Notes: generated from the letters alone by a model not told the origin. A stretch of DNA of 5,220 bases from Actinomycetota bacterium (GCA_013696595.1 JACCYG010000042.1:1-5220); one strand, 5' to 3'; shown: positions 1 through 5,220, counted from the first letter of the stretch. Numbers and translations: made by a program.

Positions 1-403
1 GCGTGAACCCGAGTTTGTCCGCGTTGCCCGCCGCGGCGTCGACCGGGATCGTCTCGCCGTGCATCCGCGCCCCCTCGCTCGCGGCGAGGCGGATCAGGTC
101 CGGCGTTCGGCGGGCCTCGCCGAGCGCCTCCGTGAGGGGCTTGCCCTCCTCCGCGCTGATCGTCCGCGCGACCTCGTCGGCGGCGTCCTCGAGCAGGTCG
201 GCGGCGCGCTGAAGGACGGCGGCGCGCTGGTACGCCGGAAGCCGGCGCATCGTCTCGGCGCCCTCGACCGCGGCCGCGACCGCGCGCGCGGCGTCTTCGA
301 CCGATGCCCTCGGGACCGTCCCGACGACGTCGCCCGTGTACGGGTTCGTGATCTCGTCCTCGGCCGCGGCCGTCTGCCAGCGGCCGGCTACGTACATCTG
401 CAT
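1..403 (-). CDS. NAD(P)-dependent aldehyde dehydrogenase, N-terminal part (3' end beyond window)
   Basis: About 134 N-terminal residues of an aldehyde dehydrogenase are visible; families of this type run to about 470-490 residues. The start reads MQMYVAGRWQ, followed by the usual N-terminal strand and an NPYTGDVVGTVP segment (residues 20-31), typical of ALDH N-termini ('NP.tg.v.g.vp'). An Ala-rich helix follows, then the conserved EEGKP (85-89) and a GE-x-IP segment (116-120). These enzymes oxidise an aldehyde to the acid, or sometimes to an acyl-CoA, in the cytoplasm. The catalytic Cys and Glu and the Rossmann glycines lie beyond the left edge and cannot be checked. The overall look recalls the lactaldehyde/glycolaldehyde/semialdehyde group, but the substrate is not readable. 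I chose ATG at 403; ATG at 397 is equally possible. Neither has a Shine-Dalgarno. The gene is divergent from the sugar operon and may share its control region, so a role in the same catabolic route is likely but inferred. Confidence 0.88.
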   Translation of the reverse strand, partial: MQMYVAGRWQTAAAEDEITNPYTGDVVGTVPRASVEDAARAVAAAVEGAETMRRLPAYQRAAVLQRAADLLEDAADEVARTISAEEGKPLTEALGEARRTPDLIRLAASEGARMHGETIPVDAAAGNADKLGFT

Positions 404-407
404 GGAT

Positions 408-432
408 GCGGGCGAGTGTAGTACCAGCCCGC
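408..432. repeat. Inverted repeat, 6-bp arms, in divergent region
   Basis: GCGGGC at 408-413 is mirrored by its exact reverse complement GCCCGC at 427-432, with a 13-nt spacer that contains the candidate minus-strand -10 element. It could be a repressor site, but 6-bp GC arms can arise by chance in DNA of this composition. Confidence 0.25.
415..420 (-). promoter_or_regulatory. Possible -10 element for the aldehyde dehydrogenase gene
   Basis: On the minus strand this reads TACACT, which fits the loose actinobacterial TAnnnT -10 pattern. It ends 11 nt before the ATG at 403, so initiation about 7 nt downstream would give a leader of only a few nucleotides, consistent with the missing Shine-Dalgarno. 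The -35 position (about 438-443) shows no good match. This is a weak call from motif and position only. Confidence 0.22.
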
Positions 433-437
433 TTGCA

Positions 438-451
438 AACGCTCCCGCGTT
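438..451. promoter_or_regulatory. Candidate operator: AACGC-TCCC-GCGTT dyad
   Basis: Perfect 5-bp arms AACGC (438-442) and GCGTT (447-451) are separated by TCCC, midway between the two divergent starts. The left side lies within TTGCAAACG (433-441), which contains GCAAACG, the half-site seen in LacI-family operators such as E. coli PurR (GCAAACGTTTGC). The right half does not complete that consensus. LacI-family repressors often control sugar ABC operons, so the placement is sensible, but no regulator gene is visible and the match is only half a site. Confidence 0.3.
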
Positions 452-469
452 CGTGGTTGGTTTCGCACC

Positions 470-1594
470 GTGCCGGGCGAGACGATCGGCGTCGGCTTCA
501 TCGGGTACGGCTGGATCGCCCGCGCCCACGCGCATGCGCTCCACACGCTGAACCACATCCGCCCGCTCGCCCGGCGCGTCCGGCTTGTGTCGATCGCCGG
601 GCGAAGCGCGAACCTCGTCGAGCCGGTCGCGCGCGAGCTCGGCTTCGAGCGCTGGACGACACGGTGGGAAGACGTGGTCATCGACAAGGAAGTCGACGTG
701 CTCGCAAACCTGGCCGCGAACGAGGTGCACGCACCTGCTTCGATCGCCGCACTCGAGCTCCGCAAGCCGGTTCTCTGCGAGAAGCCGCTCGGGCTCGACG
801 CCGCCGAGTCGTACCGCATGCTCGTGTGCGCCCGGCGCACAGGCGTCACGAGCGCATGCGGGTTCAACTACCGCTATGTCCCCGCTGTCCGCATCATGCG
901 CGACCTCGCCGCAGCCGGTGCCCTCGGCGAGCTCCGCCACTACCGTGGGGTCTATCTCCAGGACTGGATGGCGGCCGAGCGGCCGTCGCAGCGCCTTGAC
1001 CGCGGCGGCGCCGTCCTCGACTACTCGCACATCGTCGACCTGCTCCGGCACCTCGCTGGGGAACCGCTCTCGGTGAGCGCGTACGTGACGAGCTTCGCCT
1101 CCGAGGCCGAGGATGCGTACGCCGCGGCCCTCCGCCTCCCCGGCAACGCGGTCGGAACGCTCGAGGCGTCCCGCTTCGCCACCGGCTGGAAAGGACGGCA
1201 ACGGATCGAGCTGAACGGCAGCGAGGGCTCGGCATGGTGGGACATGGAGGACCCAAACCGCTTGCACGTTTTCTTCGTCAAAGACGAGCGTGAAGGCCTC
1301 GGCGGATTCAGAGACGTGATCGCGACCCAGCCGGAGCACCCTTTCGCCCACCAGTGGTGGGCGCCGGGCCACGTACTCGGCTGGCAGGAGAGCTTCGTCC
1401 ACCAGTGGCGTGACTTTTTGACGGCGGTGTTGGAGAATCGCGCCGTGGATCCGCGCCAGGCGAGCTTCGAGGACGGTTACGAAGCGGCCGTCGTCTGTGA
1501 CGCGATCCTCCTGTCCGCCCGAGAGGGCAGACGGGTCGAGATCCACGAAACCAGGGCCGAGGGAAGAAACCGAGAGAACGGAGGAACCACATGA
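470..1594 (+). CDS. Gfo/Idh/MocA family NAD(P)-dependent oxidoreductase
   Basis: The product has 374 residues, the usual family length. These cytoplasmic enzymes oxidise or reduce a hydroxyl or keto group of a sugar, inositol or sugar derivative using NAD(P). The N-terminal Rossmann fold opens at once with GVGFIGYGWIARAH (7-20), which carries the dinucleotide glycines 9, 12 and 14 and fixes GTG 470 as the start even though no Shine-Dalgarno precedes it. The family motif EKP is at 104-106 (Lys105 the expected catalytic/cofactor lysine), and the active-site segment GGAVLDYSHIVDLL (179-192) supplies Asp184 and His187. A C-terminal segment with WWAPGH (296-301) and FVHQWRDFL (309-317) is of the kind that lines the substrate pocket in one subgroup. 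It is the first gene of the operon and overlaps the binding-protein gene by 4 bp (ATGA), so translation is probably coupled. An inositol, polyol or aldose dehydrogenase role fits the transporter context; the exact substrate is unknown. Confidence 0.92.
   Translation: MPGETIGVGFIGYGWIARAHAHALHTLNHIRPLARRVRLVSIAGRSANLVEPVARELGFERWTTRWEDVVIDKEVDVLANLAANEVHAPASIAALELRKPVLCEKPLGLDAAESYRMLVCARRTGVTSACGFNYRYVPAVRIMRDLAAAGALGELRHYRGVYLQDWMAAERPSQRLDRGGAVLDYSHIVDLLRHLAGEPLSVSAYVTSFASEAEDAYAAALRLPGNAVGTLEASRFATGWKGRQRIELNGSEGSAWWDMEDPNRLHVFFVKDEREGLGGFRDVIATQPEHPFAHQWWAPGHVLGWQESFVHQWRDFLTAVLENRAVDPRQASFEDGYEAAVVCDAILLSAREGRRVEIHETRAEGRNRENGGTT
1580..1584 (+). promoter_or_regulatory. Shine-Dalgarno of the binding-protein gene
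   Basis: GGAGG lies 6 nt before ATG 1591, inside the last codons of the oxidoreductase gene. It is the strongest ribosome-binding site in the window and settles the start of the binding protein. That fits the high expression usually needed for a solute-binding protein. Confidence 0.75.
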
Positions 1595-2682
1595 GCAAGA
1601 ACGAAAACGACGGCCTCGAGACTGAGCGAAGTCCGTTCGGGCCGGTCGCACAGGATCCGATTTCGAGACGTCAGCTTCTGAAGCGCGCTGCGCTCGGCGG
1701 CGCGGCGCTCTCCACCCCGGCCCTCCTCGCCGCGTGCGGCGGCGATGACGATGGGGAGCCGGAGGCCGGCGGCGGAGGCGGAGGCGCTGCAAAGTCCGAC
1801 CTCACGTTCTACTCCGTCACGCACGGTGAGTCCGGCAACCCGTTCTGGGCGATCTACCGGAACGGGATTCGCGACGCGCAGAAGGTGTACGGCGTCGAGA
1901 TCAAGGATCTCCCGCTCGAGGAGTTCGGCGTCGCGCAATACGTCGACCTGTTCAACCAGGCCGTCGCGGCGAAGCCGGACGGGATCATGGCGACGATCCT
2001 CGACCAGAACGCGCTCGATCAGCCCATGCGGGAGGCGATCGAGTCGGGCATCCCGATCATCGCGGTCAACGTCCCGGACGTGCGCCCGCTCGACCAGCGA
2101 ATCCCCTACCTCTTCTACGTCGGCGGCGACGAAGAGGCCGGCGGGCGCCTGACCGCCCAGCGCCAGCTCGCGGAGGGCGACGTCAAGCACGCGGTCTGCA
2201 TCATCCACGAGCCCGGACACACCGGCCTCGAGGCGCGCTGCCGCGGCTACGACGCGGAGCTGAGCGGAGCGGGCGCGAAGGTCGACAAGCTGCCGAGCTC
2301 GAAGGACGCGACCCAGGCGACCGAGCAGATCAAGGGCTACCTCACCGAGAACAGCGACGTCGACGCGATCTTCGGCGTCGGTCCGCAGCCCGCGACATTC
2401 GCGCTCCAGGCCCTCGACGAGCTCGGGAAGAAGGGTCAGATCCCCGTCTCGGCGTACGACATGACCTCCGAGCTCCTGGACGAGATCGAGGCAGGCAACC
2501 TGATCTCGACGATCGACCAGCAGCAGTACCTCCAGACCTTCGAGCCCGCCAACTGGCTCAAGCTGCATATCCAGCACGGGTTCGTCCTCGCACCAGGCGT
2601 CGATCTGCTCACGGGCCCAGCGCTCGTCGACAAGTCGAACTTCGAGAAGGTCCGGCAGGGCGTGGAGGACGGCTTCCGCTAG
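1591..2682 (+). CDS. Sugar ABC transporter substrate-binding lipoprotein (CUT2/ribose-type, twin-arginine signal)
   Basis: The product has 363 residues and is the extracytoplasmic, lipid-anchored receptor that delivers substrate to the permease. The signal region holds a twin-arginine motif SRRQLLK (25-31), a short hydrophobic stretch and a lipobox LAAC (46-49), with Cys49 the predicted lipidated residue. This implies folded export by Tat followed by lipidation. An acidic and Gly-rich linker (about 50-69) precedes the mature domain. The rest matches the periplasmic-binding-protein type 1 fold used by ribose/fructose/xylose-type importers (PF13407-like): GESGNPFWAIYRNG (79-92) in strand/helix 1, KPDGIMATILD (128-138), SGIPIIAVN (152-160), YVGGDEEAGGRL (176-187), and a hinge/C-lobe segment ISTIDQQQYLQ (305-315). 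The ligand cannot be predicted from these. The start is fixed by GGAGG at 6-nt spacing and an ATGA overlap with the upstream gene. It is followed after 18 bp by the permease, with a stem-loop across the junction. Confidence 0.93.
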   Translation: MSKNENDGLETERSPFGPVAQDPISRRQLLKRAALGGAALSTPALLAACGGDDDGEPEAGGGGGGAAKSDLTFYSVTHGESGNPFWAIYRNGIRDAQKVYGVEIKDLPLEEFGVAQYVDLFNQAVAAKPDGIMATILDQNALDQPMREAIESGIPIIAVNVPDVRPLDQRIPYLFYVGGDEEAGGRLTAQRQLAEGDVKHAVCIIHEPGHTGLEARCRGYDAELSGAGAKVDKLPSSKDATQATEQIKGYLTENSDVDAIFGVGPQPATFALQALDELGKKGQIPVSAYDMTSELLDEIEAGNLISTIDQQQYLQTFEPANWLKLHIQHGFVLAPGVDLLTGPALVDKSNFEKVRQGVEDGFR

Positions 2683-2694
2683 AAGCAGCGGAAG
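2673..2694 (+). other. Intercistronic stem-loop over stop codon and permease ribosome-binding site
   Basis: CTTCCGCT (2673-2680) and AGCGGAAG (2687-2694) are exact reverse complements separated by a 6-nt loop. The TAG stop of the binding-protein gene (2680-2682) sits at the stem/loop edge, and the GGAAG ribosome-binding site of the permease (2690-2694) is buried in the 3' arm. No U-tract follows, so this is not an intrinsic terminator. Hairpins at this junction in other sugar ABC operons (for example after malE) protect the upstream mRNA and lower permease synthesis relative to binding protein. The same role is inferred here. Confidence 0.65.
2690..2694 (+). promoter_or_regulatory. Shine-Dalgarno of the permease gene, inside hairpin arm
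   Basis: GGAAG lies 6 nt before ATG 2701. The 13 nt ending in the start codon differ by one base from those at the binding-protein start (GAAGAACCACATG against GAGGAACCACATG). It is the weaker of the two sites and is occluded if the 2673-2694 stem forms. Confidence 0.6.
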
Positions 2695-2700
2695 AACCAC

Positions 2701-3762
2701 ATGGCCGTCGAAGAGCAGGCGCCGACCCCTGGAGCCGACCGCGAGGCTGGTCGGCCGGTGCGGGGTGCCCGAGGAGCGTGGCCGATAGCGCGCGGCCTCC
2801 TCATCGGGCGCCCCGAAAGCGGCGCCCTCTTCGGCGCCGCCGTGATGTTCGTGATCTTCGCCTTCGTCGCTCCGTCGCGGGATCTCTTCCTCACGAAGAA
2901 CAACCTCGCGGGCATCGCGAGCATCGCCGCCGAGCTCGGCATTGTCGCGATGGCGGTGACGCTTCTCATGATCGCCGGGCACTTCGACCTGTCGGTCGGC
3001 TCGATCCTCGGGCTGAGCTCGCTGCTCGTCCCGTATCTGATAGTGAACTACGAGTTCCCGAGCTGGCTTGCCCTTCTCGTCGCCGTCGGGGTCGCGGCGA
3101 CGCTCGGTCTCGTGAACGGCGTCCTCGTCGTCGGCACTCGCATCCCGTCGTTCATCGTGACCCTCGGAACGCTGCTGATCTGGCGCGGCGTCGTGAACGG
3201 GGTGAGCGGCGGCGGCGTTGTTAGCGTGCCCCGGGGCGACCCCCTCTTCGATCTGTTCGCGTACCGGTTCCAGAGCGGCCCGCTCCAGGGCTATCAGGTG
3301 TCGCTCCTCTGGTACATCGGCGTCGCCGTGGTCCTGTCGTTCGTCCTCCTCCGGACGCGTTTCGGCAACTGGACCTTCGCCGCAGGCGGAAACGAGCGCG
3401 CAGCCCGCTCGATGGGCGTCCCGGTCGACCGAGTCTGGCTCGTCCTCTTCGTCCTGACGGCGCTCGCCGCCTGTCTGACCGGCTTGATCCAGGTCGGCCG
3501 CTTCAGCGTCGTCGAGGCGACGCGCGGTCAGCTCTACGAGCTCCAGGCGATCGCGGCCGCGGTGATCGGCGGGGCTCGCTTGAACGGCGGCTACGGCTCC
3601 GTCGTGGGCGCTGCGCTCGGCGCGCTCATGATCGCGATGATCCGCCAGGGCCTCGTCCTGTCGGGAATCGAGTCTTACTGGCTGAACGTTGCGATCGGAG
3701 CACTCATCATCGGCGCGGTGATCGTGAACCAGGTCCTGGGGCGGTCGAGACCGCAGATATGA
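2701..3762 (+). CDS. Sugar ABC transporter permease (ribose/fructose type, BPD_transp_2 family)
   Basis: The product has 353 residues and is the inner-membrane channel subunit of the importer, expected to work as a homodimer with the ATPase encoded next. A hydrophilic, Arg-rich N-terminus (1-38) precedes roughly eight to ten hydrophobic segments from about residue 42 to 346. Family signatures are clear: GHFDLSVGS (93-101), VNGVLVVGTRIPSFIVTLGT (138-157), the cytoplasmic coupling-loop motif GGNERAARSMGV (229-240) that contacts the ATPase, and VIGGARLNGGYGSVVGA (288-304). These are typical of RbsC/XylH/FrcC proteins. The start at ATG 2701 is supported by GGAAG 6 nt upstream; the preceding 18-bp gap carries a hairpin. 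The 3' end overlaps the ATPase gene by 4 bp (ATGA), which implies coupled translation and matched amounts of permease and ATPase. The substrate is not evident. Confidence 0.94.
   Translation: MAVEEQAPTPGADREAGRPVRGARGAWPIARGLLIGRPESGALFGAAVMFVIFAFVAPSRDLFLTKNNLAGIASIAAELGIVAMAVTLLMIAGHFDLSVGSILGLSSLLVPYLIVNYEFPSWLALLVAVGVAATLGLVNGVLVVGTRIPSFIVTLGTLLIWRGVVNGVSGGGVVSVPRGDPLFDLFAYRFQSGPLQGYQVSLLWYIGVAVVLSFVLLRTRFGNWTFAAGGNERAARSMGVPVDRVWLVLFVLTALAACLTGLIQVGRFSVVEATRGQLYELQAIAAAVIGGARLNGGYGSVVGAALGALMIAMIRQGLVLSGIESYWLNVAIGALIIGAVIVNQVLGRSRPQI
3741..3754 (+). repeat. Short palindrome just upstream of the ATPase start
   Basis: GCGGTC-GA-GACCGC is a perfect 6-bp inverted repeat with a 2-nt centre, realistically a 5-bp stem with a CGAG tetraloop in RNA. 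It lies within the last codons of the permease gene and ends 4 nt before ATG 3759, where a ribosome-binding site would be expected. It could modulate initiation of the ATPase gene, though a ribosome finishing the permease would melt it. It may also be coincidental in GC-rich coding DNA. Confidence 0.35.
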
Positions 3763-4559
3763 GCCAGATGGACCGAAACGGCGCGCTCGTCGAAGCCCGG
3801 GACGTCGCGAAGCGATTCGGCCGGATCGAGGCACTTCGCCATGTGAGCTTCTCGCTCGGCCGGGCGGAGGTACTCGGCCTGCTGGGAGACAACGGCGCCG
3901 GCAAGTCCACGCTGATCAAGATCCTCACGGGCCTCTTCCCTCCCGATCGCGGCGAGATCCGGTGGGAGGGCGAGCCCGTGCGCTTCAGCTCCCCGCGCGA
4001 CGCGTACGACCTCGGGGTCGCAACGGTCTACCAGGATCTCGCGATCGTCGACCTCATGAGCATCTACCGGAACGTTTTTCTCGGCCGGGAGACCGCCGTC
4101 ACGAAGGGCTGGGGACCGTTTCGCTATATCGACCGCCGGAAGGCGCACGCCCACGCCCGCAAGGCGATCGCCGACATCGGGATCGAGATCCGCGATCCCG
4201 ACGAGCCGCTCGCGCGCATGTCGGGCGGCGAGCGCCAGTCGATCGCGATCGCGCGGGCCGCCTACTTCAACCCGAAACTGCTCATCCTCGACGAGCCGAC
4301 CTCCGCGCTCTCCCTCCGCCAGACCGGCCGGGTCCTGAAGTCAGTGGAAGAAGCTCGTAACAAAGGGATATCGATCATCTTCATCACGCACAACGTCCAC
4401 CACGTCTATCCCGTTGCGGACCGCTTCGTCGTCCTCTCCCACGGAGAGTCGATCGCCGAGTTCCCGCGAGGCGCGCACTCGAAGGAGGAAGTCTCGGAGT
4501 TGATCGTCTCGGGGAAGGAGCTCGCCCAGAAGCTCGGGCACTCGAACGCGGCGTCGTGA
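3759..4559 (+). CDS. Sugar ABC transporter ATP-binding protein, single-domain (FrcA-like)
   Basis: The product has 266 residues and is the cytoplasmic ATPase powering the importer. All nucleotide-binding motifs are intact: Walker A GDNGAGKST (43-51), Q-loop Gln92 (VYQDLAIV), ABC signature MSGGERQ (154-160), Walker B LLILDEP (174-180), D-loop SALS (182-185) and switch His211 (FITHN). Ribose-type importers usually have one polypeptide of about 500 residues with two fused ATPase domains (RbsA, XylG). This one has a single domain and stops at 266, like FrcA of the rhizobial FrcBCA fructose importer, so it must act as a homodimer with two good sites. That is normal for the subgroup, not a truncation. 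I chose ATG 3759 because it makes the 4-bp ATGA overlap with the permease; ATG 3768 is an alternative. A run of AT-ending codons near 4336-4374 is unlike the rest of the gene. The 3' end overlaps the dehydrogenase start by 4 bp. Confidence 0.94.
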   Translation: MSQMDRNGALVEARDVAKRFGRIEALRHVSFSLGRAEVLGLLGDNGAGKSTLIKILTGLFPPDRGEIRWEGEPVRFSSPRDAYDLGVATVYQDLAIVDLMSIYRNVFLGRETAVTKGWGPFRYIDRRKAHAHARKAIADIGIEIRDPDEPLARMSGGERQSIAIARAAYFNPKLLILDEPTSALSLRQTGRVLKSVEEARNKGISIIFITHNVHHVYPVADRFVVLSHGESIAEFPRGAHSKEEVSELIVSGKELAQKLGHSNAAS

Positions 4560-5220
4560 GAGCCGCGGTGTTCGCCGAGGTCGGCCGCGTCGCGGTCGAA
4601 GAGCGTCCCGCGCCCGCCCGCGAAGAGCCGACGGACGTCGTCCTCGACATCGAGGCCTGCGGCATCTGCGGAACCGATCTGCAGATTCTCGGCGTGCCGC
4701 CCGGCCACCCGGCCACGGTGGGCGTCGTCCTCGGTCACGAGTTCGTGGGAGTCGTGGCGGAGGCGGCGGAAGACGTGGGCTCGCCTCGTCCCGGCGATCG
4801 GGTCGTCGTCGCGCCGAACGTGTCCTGCGGCCGCTGTCCGTGGTGCCGCCGCGGCCTCTCGAACCACTGCGAATCGTTCGCCACCTACGGGATCACGCGC
4901 GACGGCGGCCTCGCGCCTCGCGTGCGCGTCCGGGCCTCCGCCTGCCATCCGATCGCCGCCCACGTCCCCGCTCACCTGGCGGCGCTTGCGGAGCCCCTCT
5001 CGACCGTCGTTCACGGCGCCCAGGTGGCCGGCGTCTTCCCGGGCGAGACCGTCTGCGTGATCGGCGCCGGGCCGGTCGGCTTGATGTTCACGGCACTGCT
5101 CACGCTCGGCGGGGCCTCGGTCGTCGTCGTCGAGCCAGCGCCGAGGCGGGCCGGCCTCGCCGCCGAACTGGGCGCCGTGCGGGTCGTCGACCCGGTCAGG
5201 GAGGAGCCTCGGAGCATCCT
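4556..5220 (+). CDS. Zinc-dependent medium-chain alcohol/polyol dehydrogenase, N-terminal part (runs off right edge)
   Basis: About 221 residues are visible of a protein family usually near 340-350 long; the frame is open to the window end. These cytoplasmic enzymes oxidise a secondary alcohol, such as a polyol, sugar or threonine, with NAD(P). The catalytic-zinc residues are Cys35 (EACGICGTD), His61 and Glu62 (LGHEFVG), with Glu146 in AEPLS as the expected further ligand. The structural-zinc cysteines are 91, 94, 97 and 105 (CGRCPWC...C). The cofactor fold begins with VCVIGAGPVGL (166-176), and Glu193 at the end of the next strand (VVVVEP) suggests a preference for NAD over NADP. The start is GTG 4556 in a GTGA overlap with the ATPase stop; no clear Shine-Dalgarno precedes it, so translation is likely coupled. 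It resembles the sorbitol/threonine/galactitol dehydrogenase group. As the last visible gene of the transport operon it probably acts on the imported compound or on the product of the first-gene oxidoreductase. Confidence 0.9.
   Translation, partial: MRAAVFAEVGRVAVEERPAPAREEPTDVVLDIEACGICGTDLQILGVPPGHPATVGVVLGHEFVGVVAEAAEDVGSPRPGDRVVVAPNVSCGRCPWCRRGLSNHCESFATYGITRDGGLAPRVRVRASACHPIAAHVPAHLAALAEPLSTVVHGAQVAGVFPGETVCVIGAGPVGLMFTALLTLGGASVVVVEPAPRRAGLAAELGAVRVVDPVREEPRSI

Larger units (their letters stand above)
404..469. promoter_or_regulatory. Divergent intergenic region between aldehyde dehydrogenase and sugar operon
   Basis: These 66 bp are the only non-coding space upstream of both the minus-strand aldehyde dehydrogenase and the plus-strand operon, so promoters and operators for both should lie here or just inside the coding ends. 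Neither start codon is preceded by a purine-rich ribosome-binding site, which would fit leaderless or near-leaderless transcripts, common in actinobacteria. I see no convincing -35/-10 pair on the plus strand. Two small dyads are present and listed separately. Confidence 0.55.

Noticed and set aside
59..421. Plus-strand open frames over the aldehyde dehydrogenase region.
   Set aside because: The minus-strand frame gives a clear aldehyde dehydrogenase N-terminus with conserved motifs; the plus-strand products are Arg/Ala/Ser-rich and family-free.
1411..1446. Possible internal promoter with TTGACG at 1418-1423.
   Set aside because: No acceptable -10 hexamer lies 16-19 bp downstream, and the sequence is explained as codons for a conserved DFL motif.
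2673..2700. Possible intrinsic terminator between binding protein and permease.
   Set aside because: The stem is only 8 bp with no U-tract (it is followed by AACCAC and the permease ATG), and the downstream genes clearly belong to the same transport system.
1477..3834. A 785-codon open frame on the minus strand running antisense through the oxidoreductase end, the binding protein and the permease.
   Set aside because: It lies opposite well-supported genes. Its product is a biased, Arg/Asp/Glu/Ala-rich sequence with no recognisable domain, as expected for antisense frames in very GC-rich DNA where stop codons are rare, and it spans several gene boundaries with no promoter or ribosome-binding site that I can see.
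3759..4559. ATPase as a truncated half of a tandem-domain RbsA-like protein.
   Set aside because: The reading frame ends naturally and overlaps the next gene by 4 bp, all motifs of one complete domain are present, and single-domain members of this family are known.
4384..5217. Minus-strand open frames opposite the end of the ATPase and the terminal dehydrogenase.
   Set aside because: The plus-strand frame from GTG 4556 encodes all expected zinc ligands and a Rossmann motif, so the antisense frames are composition artefacts.

Overview
The window is very GC-rich, with G or C at most third codon positions (GTC, CTC, ATC, GAG, TCG dominate). It encodes a sugar-type ABC transporter whose binding protein carries a twin-arginine lipoprotein signal. 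Together these suggest a high-GC actinobacterium, perhaps of the Thermoleophilia (Gaiellales/Solirubrobacterales) type. That placement is an inference from composition and style; no rRNA or marker gene is present.

Layout: (i) Positions 1-403, minus strand, hold the N-terminal third of an NAD(P)-dependent aldehyde dehydrogenase whose 3' end lies beyond the left edge. (ii) Positions 404-469 are a short divergent intergenic region with two small dyads and no Shine-Dalgarno for either flanking gene. (iii) Positions 470-5220, plus strand, form one tightly packed operon: a Gfo/Idh/MocA oxidoreductase, a sugar-binding lipoprotein, a sugar ABC permease, a single-domain sugar ABC ATPase, and a zinc-dependent medium-chain alcohol/polyol dehydrogenase cut by the right edge. 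Three of the four operon junctions are 4-bp stop/start overlaps (ATGA, ATGA, GTGA). The exception is the 18-bp gap between binding protein and permease, which contains a perfect 8-bp stem-loop covering the stop codon and the permease ribosome-binding site.

How the genes may work together (inference): the binding protein/permease/ATPase trio (CUT2 type, same order and single-ATPase architecture as the FrcBCA fructose importer) would bring in a monosaccharide, polyol or related compound. The two dehydrogenases on either side would oxidise it or its products, and the divergent aldehyde dehydrogenase could oxidise a downstream aldehyde. The substrate cannot be read from the sequence, and no regulator, kinase or aldolase lies within the window.

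I see no CRISPR, mobile element, phage, tRNA/rRNA or novel defence system. This is a fairly ordinary carbohydrate uptake and oxidation locus. The most noteworthy non-coding signal is the binding-protein/permease hairpin at 2673-2694.
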